DNA of 64,000 nucleotides from Schizophyllum amplum (GCA_007026445.1 VDMD01000002.1:248001-312000); one strand, 5' to 3'. Positions 10,710 through 21,339 are shown, counted from the first letter of the stretch. Notes: generated by a model not told the origin, from the letters alone. Numbers and translations: made by a program.

Positions 10710-11464
10710 GAATTACAAAGACAGGAGAGATCCAGAGCGATGATGAAGCGCGTCAAGCGAGAGGCGGCCATCAGCAAGTGCGTTGAAGCGGGGCTTTATG
10801 AGCGGTACCGCAAAAGGTGAGGCGAGATACTTGTGAAGGGCGACACTTGCCTTGCAGCTAGACGACGAGAGCAGTCGATTTTGACGTCAAATATGCAAAA
10901 GCGAGGACGTGTAATGTTGAATCTGCATGGAAGAAGGCTATGAGCAAAGTAATGGCCGTAGGAACAGACGTTGACCTAGAAAGCCAGCCGCAGACCGCCA
11001 CGGGGTCGTAAAATGTAGAGCATATGATCACAGCCTCGACTGTACGCGAGCCGAGAGTCCTCCCAAGGGGATTGGAGGTGCCGGTAAGATGCTCGACATC
11101 CGCGCAGGCGATGAAGCTGTGACAAGCTACTTCATCCCTGCCTGCGCATCGGGCAAGCCGTGCACCAAGTAGAGAAGCCGGTAGCAGGTGGCAATTGGTA
11201 TGTTGAAGCAACCAAGGCCCGAGTCCGTCCTGTTTCAGTCCCAGCTTCGAACAATGCGCCAGTGAGATACCTCTCAGCCCAGGGACTCGAGTCAATATTG
11301 TTCGAGCTCGCATTCAGCGGGCCTCAGGCTTATACGGACCACAAGCAAGCGTCTCCAGCTAAATCAGACCAGATCTGCACAACATTGTCTCGCGAAAGTC
11401 GGCATCGCTAGGTTGGGCGCTATCGGGATGAAGAGAGTCGCCGTACGCAGTTGCCAGTAGTAGA

Positions 11465-11647
11465 TTAGAGCGCCGGACCGTCGTTGTCCTCGTTAGCGGC
11501 TTTTGCGAGCAGGAGCTCGACCAACCAGTGTGTTGTAAAGGCAGTCCAGGCATCGGTGAGAATGGGCAAGGACAATAGAAGACGCACGGTGGCGGGGATG
11601 AACGCGAACTTGTTTAGGCGATCAATTCTGATTTCCTTTTTCGGCAT
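11465..11647 (-). CDS. Small ORF, doubtful
   Basis: A 60-codon frame with a true ATG (MPKKEIRIDRLNK...) and a hydrophobic middle (ATVRLLLSLPILTDAW). No homologue is recognised and no introns are needed. It lies in an otherwise empty region and may be a fragment of a decayed gene. Confidence 0.15.
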   Translation of the reverse strand: MPKKEIRIDRLNKFAFIPATVRLLLSLPILTDAWTAFTTHWLVELLLAKAANEDNDGPAL

Positions 11648-11952
11648 TTCCGAACATCGTCGGAAACGGTTGTTGGTCGTCGTTCCGAACGACGAGCACG
11701 ACTTTCACGTCTAGTTACGACTGCCACGAACACTGTGCCCTCCATCCTGTGGGCACTTGCTTGCACTTAAAGGACCCAACTACTCGAAATTGCGCTTGAA
11801 GCCGAGCACGTACCGAACACATACCAGCCTACAGGACGCGACGCGTGCCCATTGTATCGAGGTGCGTGGCATGCACTCTGCTAAACGCCTGCTAATTAGA
11901 TCTGCAGTCCGCGTACTCCTTGTGATACGCCCTTCTCAGTTATCTGGTCAAG

Positions 11953-14133
11953 ATGGGCGGAAGCTCGTCCAAGATGGAGGGCGCGCAGCGTTCGAAAAGC
12001 GCGCCAGCTGCACCTGGCCAGTATCCTAATGGATACACCCCTGGTCCATGGCCTGGCTACCCTGAGGGACCAGTTATTCCTGCTGCTCCGAAGAGAAAGA
12101 ACTCCGCGACAAAGGCATTCAAGTCCGTCTTGAAAAGACCACGAGGTGCGCTCAATCCCCGTGCGCTGAAGGCGCGCTGAGACTGGTCCCCTCAGGATTC
12201 CCCATCAAGTTGCAAGCGGGAGGTCGTATGTCCAGCATGCCCTCTCCCTCTCCTTCCGCCATACCCCCACCCCCACCCCCACTTGTGGCACAGGGACATA
12301 GCCCCCAGCCTCAATTCATCCAACCTATAGTTCCCCCGCCATCAGTCTCGCCTGCCCCTCCACCGCAGGACCGTCCTCCTCCAAACTTTGTTCCCATGCC
12401 GTCGCCACATCCAGAACCCGCGCCGATAGACATACTCCCTCCAAACTTCGTGCCAGACGGCATGTCAGGTGCGTGTTTCGTTCTCCTCTAAAACCGTTGC
12501 ATGTGCTGAATAGTATACGCAGCCATGCCGCCGCCTGGGTCCGCGGTCATCCCCCCTCGCATTCCGCCCGTGTTCACGCCTGGCGGTCCTCAAATCAATG
12601 GCTTCACGTCAGCCTCGACGTCCCCGGAGCCCGAGCACGGGCTCCCACGGCGTACGCAGACGCCATATCCGGGCCCTAATGAGCGAGTCTACTCCGAACC
12701 CACCGCGTCGGAGTCCTCCAGCGAAGATTCTGAGCGTCCCAACTACCGCAGCATACCTCCACGCTCGCCTTATGGTGTGGCTCCGCCGCCCTCAATCTAC
12801 CCGCAACCTGGGCAAGGGCAGCCGCAGCCACAATATCAGGCGCAATATCAGACTCAGCCGCAATTTCAGCCCCCGCCGCCTGTTATGCCTCAGGGGATGC
12901 CGGTTCCACAGGCCACGCCTGCGCCTCCGCCGCCTCAGTTGTCTGGATACCGAACTCCGATGCCTGGGCAGCAGCAACCAATGCCGCGCTATCAGCCTGC
13001 ACCACAACCAAACTACCAGCCTGCACCACAGCCAAACTATCAGCCTGCTCCTCAGCCGAACTACCAGCCTGCCCCGACACCTGCGCCTGCGCCCACCCAA
13101 TCTCGTCACCGATCTCGCCGTCATCGCGAACGCGACTATGAGGCCGACCCCGACGAAATCATTGCCCACCCATACTCCCCGCAGCCCGAAGGCGCGCCTG
13201 TCTTCGGTCCTGGCGGCTCCTTCGGAACCGGGCGGGCCGACAACCCGCTCCCTCCGCCACCGCGCGATCTATACGAGTTCTCGCCCTGGAAGCGCCTCGT
13301 CGGTCTCCCCACCACGGAGTTCCTCATGCGCGACGGGTGGCAGCGGCCGGACGTGGACGCGCAGCTCCCGCCCGACCCCGAGCCAAAACGCGGTGGCTTA
13401 TTCCGCGCGTTCGGGAAGAAGGACAAGCGGTCGAAGCACGCGAGCGAGGTGCGCTACGTGCCCGTCTTCCCCGACCGGATAGCGGAGGAGGCGGGTGCGC
13501 TGGGGACCGGCGGCCACGGGCACACGCGCGCACGGTCGGAGCCGCCCGACCTCGAGAACCTCAACCGGGGGTGGTCGCATAACTTCGTGCAGCCCGCGCC
13601 TGGCGCGGCGCCTCCGGGGCCGCAGCCTGGGCGCGCGGTGGTGTACTTCACGCAAACGTCGCCCTTCCCGGGGTTCATGCAGCACTCGCCGCATCGGGTC
13701 CTGCACAATGGGCACGAGTACCCGACGGCGCATCACCTGTTTGCGGCGCTCATGTTCGAGGGGCGGGAAGATATCCAGCGCTTGATCCGCGGCGTCGCGG
13801 TTCAGGAGACCGGCGCCGTCGGCGCGCGATACGAGGGCCAGTCGGATCCCAACTTTGACCCCCTTCGGGCGGTGAGTTTTGAGGATGCGTAGCGGTCGTT
13901 GGATGTGCGCTAATTTGCTCAATATGCAGGTTGACCAGGTGTTGCGGCTGAAGTTTGCGCAGCACGCGGATCTGGCGCTGCAGCTGCTCGGCACTGAGGA
14001 CGCGGAACTCATCTACAGCGACATGAGCGATACGTGGTGGGGCATTGGCCCGGACGGCTCGGGCTCAAACGAGTTCGGCAAGGCGCTGATGCGCGTGAGA
14101 GGCGTGCTTGCCGCCCGGGAACGCGCGCCGTGA
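11953..14133 (+). CDS. Proline-rich NADAR (YbiA-like) domain protein
   Basis: Exons 11953-12145, 12196-12468, 12523-13871 and 13930-14133 give 672 aa. The N terminus MGGSSSK fits the N-myristoylation consensus, so membrane attachment is likely. Residues about 65-420 are disordered and Pro/Gln-rich and contain a tandem YQPAPQPN octapeptide. The C-terminal 130 residues (from about 527) form a NADAR domain: HEYPTAHHLFAALMF, then VLRLKFAQHADLALQLLGT, then WWGIGPDGSGSNEFGKALMRVRG. Family members include YbiA-type N-glycosidases acting on riboflavin-pathway intermediates and domains proposed to act on NAD/ADP-ribose derivatives. The substrate of this fungal form is unknown. The last intron splits the NADAR domain in phase 0. 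Confidence 0.82.
12990..13077 (+). repeat. 24-bp coding tandem repeat (YQPAPQPN)
   Basis: About three and a half units of 24 bp, each coding YQPAPQPN, inside the proline-rich part of the NADAR protein. Synonymous differences between units show that the repeat is not brand new. Confidence 0.7.
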
Positions 14134-14451
14134 ACGTAGGATGTGGAACGTCCTCGTTGTGGGCTGGGCTTACGACAAGTTGATGATTGTGTTACTTACG
14201 GTTCTGGCAGTGCTTCACATGGGCCTACTATATGTATATTGATTGCTGACGTCTCATCGTTCTACCTGTTTAGAATAACGCTCTATGCTATGTACCTACC
14301 TACCCGCGACGCCCCCCACCCTCCCATGTAGCATTCGCATTCAAGTATACCGCTGCGCTAGGTTGCTGATGATGTTCGTGTATTGCGTTTTACTCGATTA
14401 CAGAATACAGAACTACGCTTCGACCTGCACCTGCCGCAGTCTCGACTGCAG
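14134..14451. other. Convergent intergenic gap
   Basis: 318 bp between the 3' ends of the NADAR gene and the first CPLC/SGWC gene. It probably holds both 3' UTRs; nothing else is seen. Confidence 0.4.
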
Positions 14452-15265
14452 TCAGATATCAGTAGCCTTGCGGTCTCCGGGAACAATGACAGGCTGGCCC
14501 TGCTTGACCGCCAACTGCGCGAGCCCGGTGCACCAGCCGGAGAGGAGGTGCTGCGACAGCCAACAAGGCTTCTCCATCGGGAGGAGCGGCGGCGGCTTAC
14601 GCAGGTCGCATGAGCAGAGCGGGCAGAGCGGAGCGGCCTTGAAGTGCTCTACCAAGAGGTGGAGGGCAAGGACCGCCTGAATCGTGGAAGGACGGGCAGG
14701 CGGCGTTGTGGTGGACGCGACGACATATCCGCAATCTTGCCATGGGCAGATGGATTGAACGTAATGGAGGTGTATATCGACGCTGGACTCCAGGGGGTGT
14801 TTCTTGATAGGCGCCCCGCATAGGTTTCCGTCTTCACGAACGCAGAGACATGGGTCGCCACCGTCGCCTTTGAAGAGCCCTTGGCACTTTATTCTAGTCA
14901 GGTCAAGCTTGTAGTATTCGGCGAGGTAGACCAGGGGCGTCAATTCTTGAAAGGTGGCGGTGGCATGACTGGATTGTGCGAAGAACGACTTCATGTCGAT
15001 GTAGCGAGCTTGGTCGAAGACAGGGACCGGAGATTCGTTGCGTCCTGGGCGACGCGCCGGGCGGTGGACTATGGGTGCCAGAACGGGATTCTTCACGGTC
15101 GATGACATCCTGGATTCCTGGTCAGCAGTGGCAATGGATTCGAGCAGATTCGACGTACTCGTAAAGCCTATCGCTATCACTGAACAGATGCTGGCCTTCG
15201 TCAGGAAGCCCTTGGAGCAGGACGGAGAGCGGCTTCACGCCGTCAGGATAGGCTGGCGCAGACAT
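14452..15265 (-). CDS. CPLC/SGWC Cys/His-rich protein, paralogue 1
   Basis: Exons 15265-15159 and 15109-14452 give 254 aa; the 49-nt phase-2 intron is in the same place as in the three paralogues downstream. A short variable N-terminal exon is followed by the shared domain: CLC-x7-CG-x5-H, then CPWQDC, then HLLVEHFKAAPLCPLCSCDL, then HLLSGWCTGLAQLAVKQGQPV. The spaced Cys/His pairs suggest two or three zinc sites, one like a C2H2 finger (C-x4-C ... H-x4-H) with a long insertion. I know no named family with this order. No signal peptide or membrane helix is present. It is divergent from RUB1. A TATATAAG box (minus strand) lies at 15314-15321, about 50 bp upstream. Confidence 0.62.
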
Positions 15266-15803
15266 GCTGGAGAAAGCGTTGGGATGCTGTTGGGGAGACG
15301 CACGGTGACCGTCCTTATATAGTCTGACCGGATGGCCTCTCGGTTTTGGGACCATGGCTTTTTGGCCGATGTTAGGGCCTCGAAGACTTGTTATGGACAG
15401 TCCGTGTGCGGGATACGTACTTTTATGGCGCATCGGCCACAAAAGGCTGGCCATTATTGCATTTGACAGTTGTATTGAATGTCAGACAGTGATGCCAAGA
15501 TGTTGCTTCGTCGTCAGGTTACCGGTGTTGGAGATCGATTGAGTCGATACTCAGTGCTAGGATCTGCAGACTGCGAGCACAGTGTGGTCACAACCAAGTT
15601 CAACTTGCTTGATTTGGACGATGATCGTGCCGAAGTCACGCGATGTGACGGGTCGGGCGCTTCGACGGCCGGGCCCGTCAGCGTCACAAAGACAGCCCGT
15701 TTCCTTGTCTTCGACGTCCACGTTCGGCACCGCGCTGCCACTGCCTGCGCGCCCGCACTCTACACATCCGCAAGAACCCCTTGCCTATCACTAATTCTCT
15801 ATC
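15266..15803. promoter_or_regulatory. Divergent promoter, CPLC/SGWC paralogue 1 and RUB1
   Basis: 538 bp between divergent starts. TATATAAG on the minus strand at 15314-15321 serves paralogue 1. A palindromic GTCACGCGATGTGAC (about 15635-15649) resembles bZIP/CRE-like half sites and sits in the middle; similar GTCAC/GTGAC pairs occur in the promoters of paralogues 3 and 4. Confidence 0.45.
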
Positions 15804-16274
15804 ATGTTGATCAAAGTCAAGGTGCGTGGTGCAGCGCTGCCCCGCGAGTACGCTTACTGACCGGGCTATCGCAGACGTTGACCGGGAAGGAGGTGCGGCG
15901 CCCCAACTGAACTCAATGTATGCCGCAGAGACTTACTAGAGCCTGTCGCTGGTGAACAGATCGAGCTAGATGCTGATCCCGAGGACAAGGTGCGTCGACC
16001 ATGGACCATGCACGCGCCACAGATGCTCATCCACGCGCGATCTCACAGATCAGACGCGTCAAGGAGAAGGTCGAGGAGCAGACCGGTATCCCTCCTGACC
16101 AGCAACGACTCATCTTCTCCGGGAGGCAACTGTGAGTTGTGCCGATCCTCTTATACTGGCACGCGAGCTCACTGGCCTCCGTCACGCAGGAAGAACGAGC
16201 AGTCTGTGCAGGAGGTTGGCATCACCCCGGGCTCGGTTCTACACGTCGTCCTTGCGCTCCGCGGTGGACAATGA
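15804..16274 (+). CDS. RUB1: Ubiquitin-like modifier RUB1/NEDD8
   Basis: Exons 15804-15821, 15875-15892, 15960-15989, 16049-16131 and 16190-16274 encode 77 aa: [50 protein letters not shown] and a C terminus LALRGGQ. This is the NEDD8/RUB1 fold and length. The protein is trimmed after Gly-Gly (here a single Gln is removed), activated by the NAE1-UBA3 E1 and Ubc12, and attached to cullins to switch on SCF-type ligases. The helix-end segment [15 protein letters not shown] replaces the more usual DDKTA-type sequence, so this copy is somewhat diverged. The first three coding exons are only 18, 18 and 30 nt. It sits between CPLC/SGWC paralogues 1 and 2. Confidence 0.88.
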
Positions 16275-16695
16275 GCGGAGAGTCGCTGGAAGAAGTTGTA
16301 CGAGTGCCGTGCCGTCGAGATCATCACCTGTAACCATCCTTTGTCCTATTAGACTGCTTTCCATCGCATTCTCTTCCATGATTTCCTCCTCTTCGTCTCG
16401 TCTCTCGACCATCTTGACTCTATATTCACTCTGATGACCGGACCCTCAACTCGCAGCGTCCTTCGCGAGGTGCAATGACCGGTGCGCCGTGCAAGGACCT
16501 TCCTTCACCATGCATTTTGACAAATTCTTGGCGCGTGCGCACTGCATTGTGCTCCATTTCGATATGAATGTTCATACCCAAGGTTAACGCCGCGCCTCTT
16601 TTATGACCATCCCGCTCCAGCGTCAATGTTATAAAGGAGCGCTATGCTGGCAGGGACTGTGCATATCTACACCCCGCCGCTCCCCGACTTGCACC
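16275..16695. promoter_or_regulatory. RUB1 3' region and promoter of CPLC/SGWC paralogue 2
   Basis: 421 bp. TTATAAAG at 16629-16636 lies about 60 bp upstream of the paralogue 2 ATG. No other element is recognised. Confidence 0.45.
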
Positions 16696-17637
16696 ATGTC
16701 GACCACGCTCACCCAAGGAAACGTTCGCAGCGGCACTGCGGGTCTTGCCCAATCATCCGAACCCGCTGTCGTCCTACCGTCGTTCCAGGAGCTGACTGCC
16801 ACACTCTCCTCGGAGGATCGCCACGAACTCGCCGCTGAGGAAGTTCACGCTGACGACTGCGATCCCACCCAAGCCTCGTCAGACGGTGTCGTTCTGCCGT
16901 CGTTCAAAGCCTTGCTCGACACGCTTCCACTCGAAGCCCGGCGCCTAGCTATAGATCCTCCGTCGTACGAGTAAGTCCAGTCCAATATTAATTGCCGCTG
17001 ATGTGCTGACCCAGAATGCAGGTCATTGAGTCGACATGCCCCTCGGCCAATGCCACCACCGCCTCTGCGCGTGCCCTGCTGTCCTAGGCCTCCAGTTCTG
17101 AACAACTGCAACGACCTTTCCATCTTCAAGTCGCCGTCGAATTACCACACCGTCTCCTTCTCCCCCTTCGCCACCCTTGCTCAGATCGCACAGTTCTTCA
17201 GAATCAATCTGAGTCCGCTGCCGGCTTACAGTTTCTACCAGGACGTCACAAAGCCGTGTCTTTGCATCCTGCAGCAACCTTCCCCTCAAATTTGCGGCGC
17301 GCGCATCGCAGACCATTTCATCAACGACACCCTGTTCTCGCACGTCGACCTTGGGCAGGTTGCCTGTCTGTGGCATGGCTGCGACTTCATGGTACCGCAC
17401 CAGATGGTCGAGCATACAGACCTGGCAAGGATGTTGCTCACGCAGCACATCCTGATCGACCACTTCAAAGCCATTCCCGTATGCCCTCTTTGCCGTTGCG
17501 ACATGAGGCAGCCGCCGCCGCTGCCGCGCATACAGGGACATACATATACAGTGAAGGAGCACATTGGATCTGGCTGGTGCATTGGACTGGCGCGTATCGC
17601 GCTCGCACAAGGACTTCCTGTTATGGTACCGCAGTGA
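16696..17637 (+). CDS. CPLC/SGWC Cys/His-rich protein, paralogue 2
   Basis: Exons 16696-16970 and 17022-17637 (51-nt phase-2 intron) give 296 aa, the longest of the four. The first exon holds two copies of a short motif, VVLPSFQELTATL and VVLPSFKALLDTL, each followed by a charged Glu/Arg-Leu-Ala end, which look like duplicated short linear motifs. The second exon carries the family domain: CLC-x8-CG-x4-H, CLWHGC, HILIDHFKAIPVCPLCRCDM, then HIGSGWCIGLARIALAQGLPV. It is probably an intracellular zinc-binding protein. Function is unknown; candidate roles are nucleic-acid or protein binding. Confidence 0.62.
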
Positions 17638-18358
17638 AGAAAGTCGTCTCGTTCAAGCCCTGTGCCACAAATCTTTGTATCGTCATAATGTATACTTGTG
17701 CCATAGAATAGACCGGAACATAATCCAGACTCGAAAAGCTATCAATCCTAAGTATCACCGCGCTTGATGCGACGTCCTGAACCCGTTGTGGGTCCAAGTT
17801 CAACGCAACGTCATGAATAGATCACGTGGAATCCGTCTGTGGTCACGAAAGCGTGACTATAGTCACAATATATCCTTGTCTTCGACCGACTTGACGGTCG
17901 GTACGCTGCAGCGACCGACGAGCTCGCTGCTCTCTCCGAATTGAAGCAACTACATGCGTCTCTCAAATTTACTGAGATGTCTAAGGAGCCCTTCCCTTGT
18001 ATCCTGCTAGAGACTTTGCTTCTGTTGCAAACGTTCAATCTAACTCCTCTGATGCCCATCCTCAGACTCGCTCAAATTCCTCGATTTTGCCCTGCACTGC
18101 ATCGTTCTAGAGGACCAGCGCCACAGCGCTCTCTATACACGCTAGTGCCTGACCACATGCCTGGGGCCGCGATGACATTCTCTTGTATGGCCATCATTTT
18201 TGTGATTTTTTTGTTTCCTCGCAGATGCACGCACGCTCCTACCCGCTAATGGCGGTGCATCTCTATGACCATGGTCTAAGCCTACCCGCGAGCCAACGAT
18301 ATATAAGGCCAGGTATGCTCAGCAGGACCCACATCGACCACACTCAGCAAGCCACACC
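17638..18358. promoter_or_regulatory. Intergenic region with homology unit R1
   Basis: 721 bp. The stretch 17782-17890 (CCCGTTGTGGGTCC ... CACGTG ... GTCACGAAAGCGTGAC ... CTTGTCTTCGACC) recurs after paralogues 3 and 4. A near-palindrome GTCGGT/ACCGAC follows at about 17890-17920. TATATAAG at 18300-18307 lies about 55 bp before the ATG of paralogue 3. The stretch 17920-18180 shows no supported gene. Confidence 0.5.
17782..17890 (+). repeat. CPLC/SGWC intergenic homology unit R1
   Basis: Roughly 105-bp unit downstream of paralogue 2. The same order of blocks (GTTGTGGGTCC, an ACACGTG/TCACGTG E-box, a GTCAC-GTGAC pair, CTTGTC-TCGAC) is found at 19371-19475 and, more diverged, at 20949-21053. The alignment was made by eye. 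Confidence 0.5.
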
Positions 18359-19249
18359 ATGTCTGCCAGACGCGCTCCGAAGAACGATCACGACCATACT
18401 AAAGCGGCACAACGCCAGCCATACAAACCCGCCTTAACAGAGCTACAACAGTACTTTATCTCAGAGCCTCTCGACTACATCGTCATCCCGTCGACTGAGC
18501 CCTTGCTCAACGCGCAACAAATTGACGCTCGCTACGTGATCAGGGATCCTGCGGACGGGTGAGTCCAATCCGTCATCTAGTATTGCCTTACTTCTGACAC
18601 GACTCTTAGACCTGTATCATTTCGTCGAGATCTCACGCGCCCACTCCAAACGGAAGGTTCGCTCAACAGCTACCTCGACCTCAGTGTTTACAAGTCCCCC
18701 TCGGCATTCGAAACCCAACTCCTCGCCGCCGATATTAAGCTCAAGAAGATCGCCCAGCTCTTCGAGCTTAAACAAATCATCGAGAAGACACACATATACT
18801 TCCCGACCGCCTCCAGCCATCCGTGCTATTGCTACGACGCAAGGACTCGTCGTATCTGCGAGAAACCCATGTCATCGGAAACACATTTTCCGGCATTGGC
18901 GAGAGCAACACCATATCTCCACGTTGGCTTTCACGACTCTGTCTGTCCCTGGCAAGGTTGTACGTACGCGATCCCGCGCAACGTTGTGGACTCTATGCTC
19001 TCCGTCGTCAGCGCAACCGGGCCGGGGCAGTTGCTGGAACAGCACGTCCTCGTCGAGCACTTCAAGGCAATCCCACAGTGCCCCCTCTGCCAGTGCGACC
19101 TGAGGCACCCGCCGATGTTGCCGATCCAAAGAAGTACTTATTATGTGCTGACGACTCATCTGGCATCGGGGTGGTGCGTTGGGCTGGCGCGTATTGCGCG
19201 CGCGAAAGGACTGCCTGTACCCGAACCGTGGAAGCCGGCGCGTCCTTAG
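18359..19249 (+). CDS. CPLC/SGWC Cys/His-rich protein, paralogue 3
   Basis: Exons 18359-18558 and 18610-19249 (51-nt phase-2 intron) give 279 aa. The N-terminal exon is unrelated in sequence to that of paralogue 2. The domain reads CYC-x7-C-x8-H, CPWQGC, HVLVEHFKAIPQCPLCQCDL, HLASGWCVGLARIARAKGLPV. The Gly after the third Cys is lost (CEKP). The promoter has TATATAAG 50-60 bp upstream. It is cytosolic or nuclear by absence of a signal peptide. Function is unknown. Confidence 0.62.
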
Positions 19250-19969
19250 ACAGTTCGGTGGACCAGTGATGTATTGGAGAACGAGATAGATTATACTATG
19301 GCAACATGTAATTTCAGCAATTGAACCCTTTGCGTGCAATCCCTCATTATTCGTCGTCTCGAGTGAGCGCCCCGTTGTGGGTCCATAAATCGAGCATGAT
19401 TCGGACACGTGGGTGCTATCCGTCACGCGTCACGACGTGACTCTGGATTTCTTACTACACTTGTCCTCGACAACGATATAAGCTGGTGCTGCAGCCGTCA
19501 ATCGTGCATGCAGATAAACCGTGATTGCGGACACTAGCACCTTGTATCCCTACTGGAAGGATGGGTGACGACGCTGTAGGAGTTGCTCATCAAGAACACA
19601 ATTGCAAGACAAATTGACGATAGGCTGCTACTTGCAATGCTAACCAACATCATTGCTACTCAAGTGCTACTGCTAGTCTGCTACCACTGATGTATCCCCG
19701 TGGCGCACGAGGGTGATGGTGATATCCGCTCACTCTCCCGAAATTATCTCTGGCGGCCCCTCGTGCTCAGACCCGCGCATGAACTTGTTATGACCGGTCC
19801 TTTGACCCTCGTTTGGGATTTCAAACATGCAGGTGCGCCGTCTACTATCGCCATTCTGTTCACAGCCATCGTTCATGACATTCTTTTGTGAACAGGTCAC
19901 AAATGAGCTGTAGTATAAGACGTCGACGACGTTACGACGGCACCCTCACCCCGCCTAGCAAGTTTAATC
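19250..19969. promoter_or_regulatory. Intergenic region with homology unit R2
   Basis: 720 bp containing unit R2 (19371-19475). An ATATAAG near 19476 is followed by no supported ORF; this may be the ghost of another duplicated promoter. TAGTATAAGA at 19911-19920 lies 50 bp upstream of paralogue 4. Confidence 0.45.
19371..19475 (+). repeat. CPLC/SGWC intergenic homology unit R2
   Basis: Second copy of the unit described for 17782-17890: CCCGTTGTGGGTCC, ACACGTG, GTCACGCGTCACGACGTGAC, CTTGTCCTCGAC, in the same order and near-identical spacing. Confidence 0.5.
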
Positions 19970-20855
19970 ATGTCTGCGACATACACCACGGACAGCGCAT
20001 ATGCCTACAGCCAATTCGGGCTCGAACACGACTTGTCCGAACCTGATATGGACGTTCTGCTAGACATGCTTCTGACCCCAGAGGGTCGCGACGGACTTGT
20101 GGATCCGACACCGTATACGTGAGTCTAGCGCCGCGTTGTTCGCCATTCTCATCGCTGACACCAATTTCAGCCCACAGAGTGCAAGCACTCCCGCGAAGAC
20201 GCTAGCCATGCCTCCGCCGCCGCTTCTCTTCGCGTTCTCGGGCCGTCCAGGGCTTCCCGCTCTCGCTCGCGCCGACGACCTCAAAGTCTTCATCTCGTCG
20301 AGGTCTTATCCTACTCGATCCTGGGAGTCCACCGCCACGCTGGCCCAGATTGCCGCCTTCTACGAGCTAGACCTGCGCCACCTGTCCGATGTCGACTACT
20401 CCCCCTCGCAGGACCTCACTCGCTCTTCGTGCGACTGGCATCTCACAGGTCATCGCACCTGCGGCCTACCGATCGCCCAGCACATCGGCGAGTACCTTAC
20501 TACGCACACGACGCCCACCGATACCGTGTGCCGCTGGTCTCGATGCGCCTACAGGATCCCTCTGGAGATGGCTGCGCGCTGCAAGGGGTTGATGACCGTC
20601 CATGTCACTGTCCGCCACCTACAGGTCGCGGTGATCTGCCCGTTATGCAGGTGCAACCTATATCAGCCTCCTGGCCTGCCGGAAATGTCGGACAAGCATA
20701 AGCCGTACAAGCTGGAAGCGCACCTCGCTTCGGGTTGGTGTTTTGGGCTGGCGCAAGTGGCGCTCTCGAAAGGATTTGCTGTGCCCGCCCCGCAGGGAAT
20801 GTTAAGTCCACCTAAACGGAGGGTACTCACCATCGCTCAAGCTCTGGGTGTGTAG
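19970..20855 (+). CDS. CPLC/SGWC Cys/His-rich protein, paralogue 4
   Basis: Exons 19970-20118 and 20171-20855 (52-nt phase-2 intron) give 277 aa. The domain reads CDWH-x7-CG-x5-H, CRWSRC, HVTVRHLQVAVICPLCRCNL, HLASGWCFGLAQVALSKGFAV. The second Cys of the first pair is replaced by Trp, with a His one residue later that could take over metal binding. An extra basic tail (SPPKRRVLTIAQALGV) follows the shared end. The start MSATYTTDSAYAYSQ is supported by the conserved intron phase. Function is unknown. Confidence 0.62.
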
Positions 20856-21339
20856 GAAGGCAATATAATGTTGCCTAGTAATTTAGAACCGTATGTAATG
20901 TGTATTTGTGCCGCAAATAAGCGATTGAGGCTATTTAATTCGGCAAGTTTTGGGTCCACTTTTCAACATCATCAGACACGTGACGCGGACACGCGAGCGA
21001 TGTCTGAATGCGGACAGCCATTGTCACGGCATTTCTTGTCCTCGACGGTCGACTGGTCGGAGCTGACAAGCGTGCGCCCGGCGCCTTCCCCGAGGTTCTC
21101 TTCTGAAGATATTTCCTATCACTTGCATCAGCAACTCTGTCGCTTTTCGAGACTACACCACGCCGCGTCCGGACATCGACCTACGGCTTGCCCTTTCCCT
21201 GATCCGAATCGCCCTCGCATTGCCACCGGACGGTTCCCCAACACTAGGCTGATCACGCCGGAAGATACCACAGACCTATACTCTGCCTCTCATCTCTTGA
21301 TACCCTCGACATCGGCCGCGGTTGCCCTCGTAGCCAACC
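20856..21339. promoter_or_regulatory. Intergenic region with homology unit R3 and Boi1-like promoter
   Basis: 484 bp. Unit R3 (20949-21053: TGGGTCCA, ACACGTGAC, GTCACGGCA, CTTGTCCTCGAC) is the third and most diverged copy of the array repeat. The remainder is the 5' region of the SH3-SAM-PH gene, with no TATA box seen. Confidence 0.45.

Larger units (their letters stand above)
10098..11952. other. Long intergenic region with GC-rich foldback
   Basis: 1.85 kb without a convincing gene. Reading frames here lack splice or family support. The notable items are a compact foldback at 10621-10709 and a small open frame at 11465-11647, both listed separately. Confidence 0.4.

Noticed and set aside
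10277..10777. 166-codon minus-strand ORF
   Set aside because: It crosses the GC-rich foldback, shows no protein-like pattern and has no homologue I recognise.
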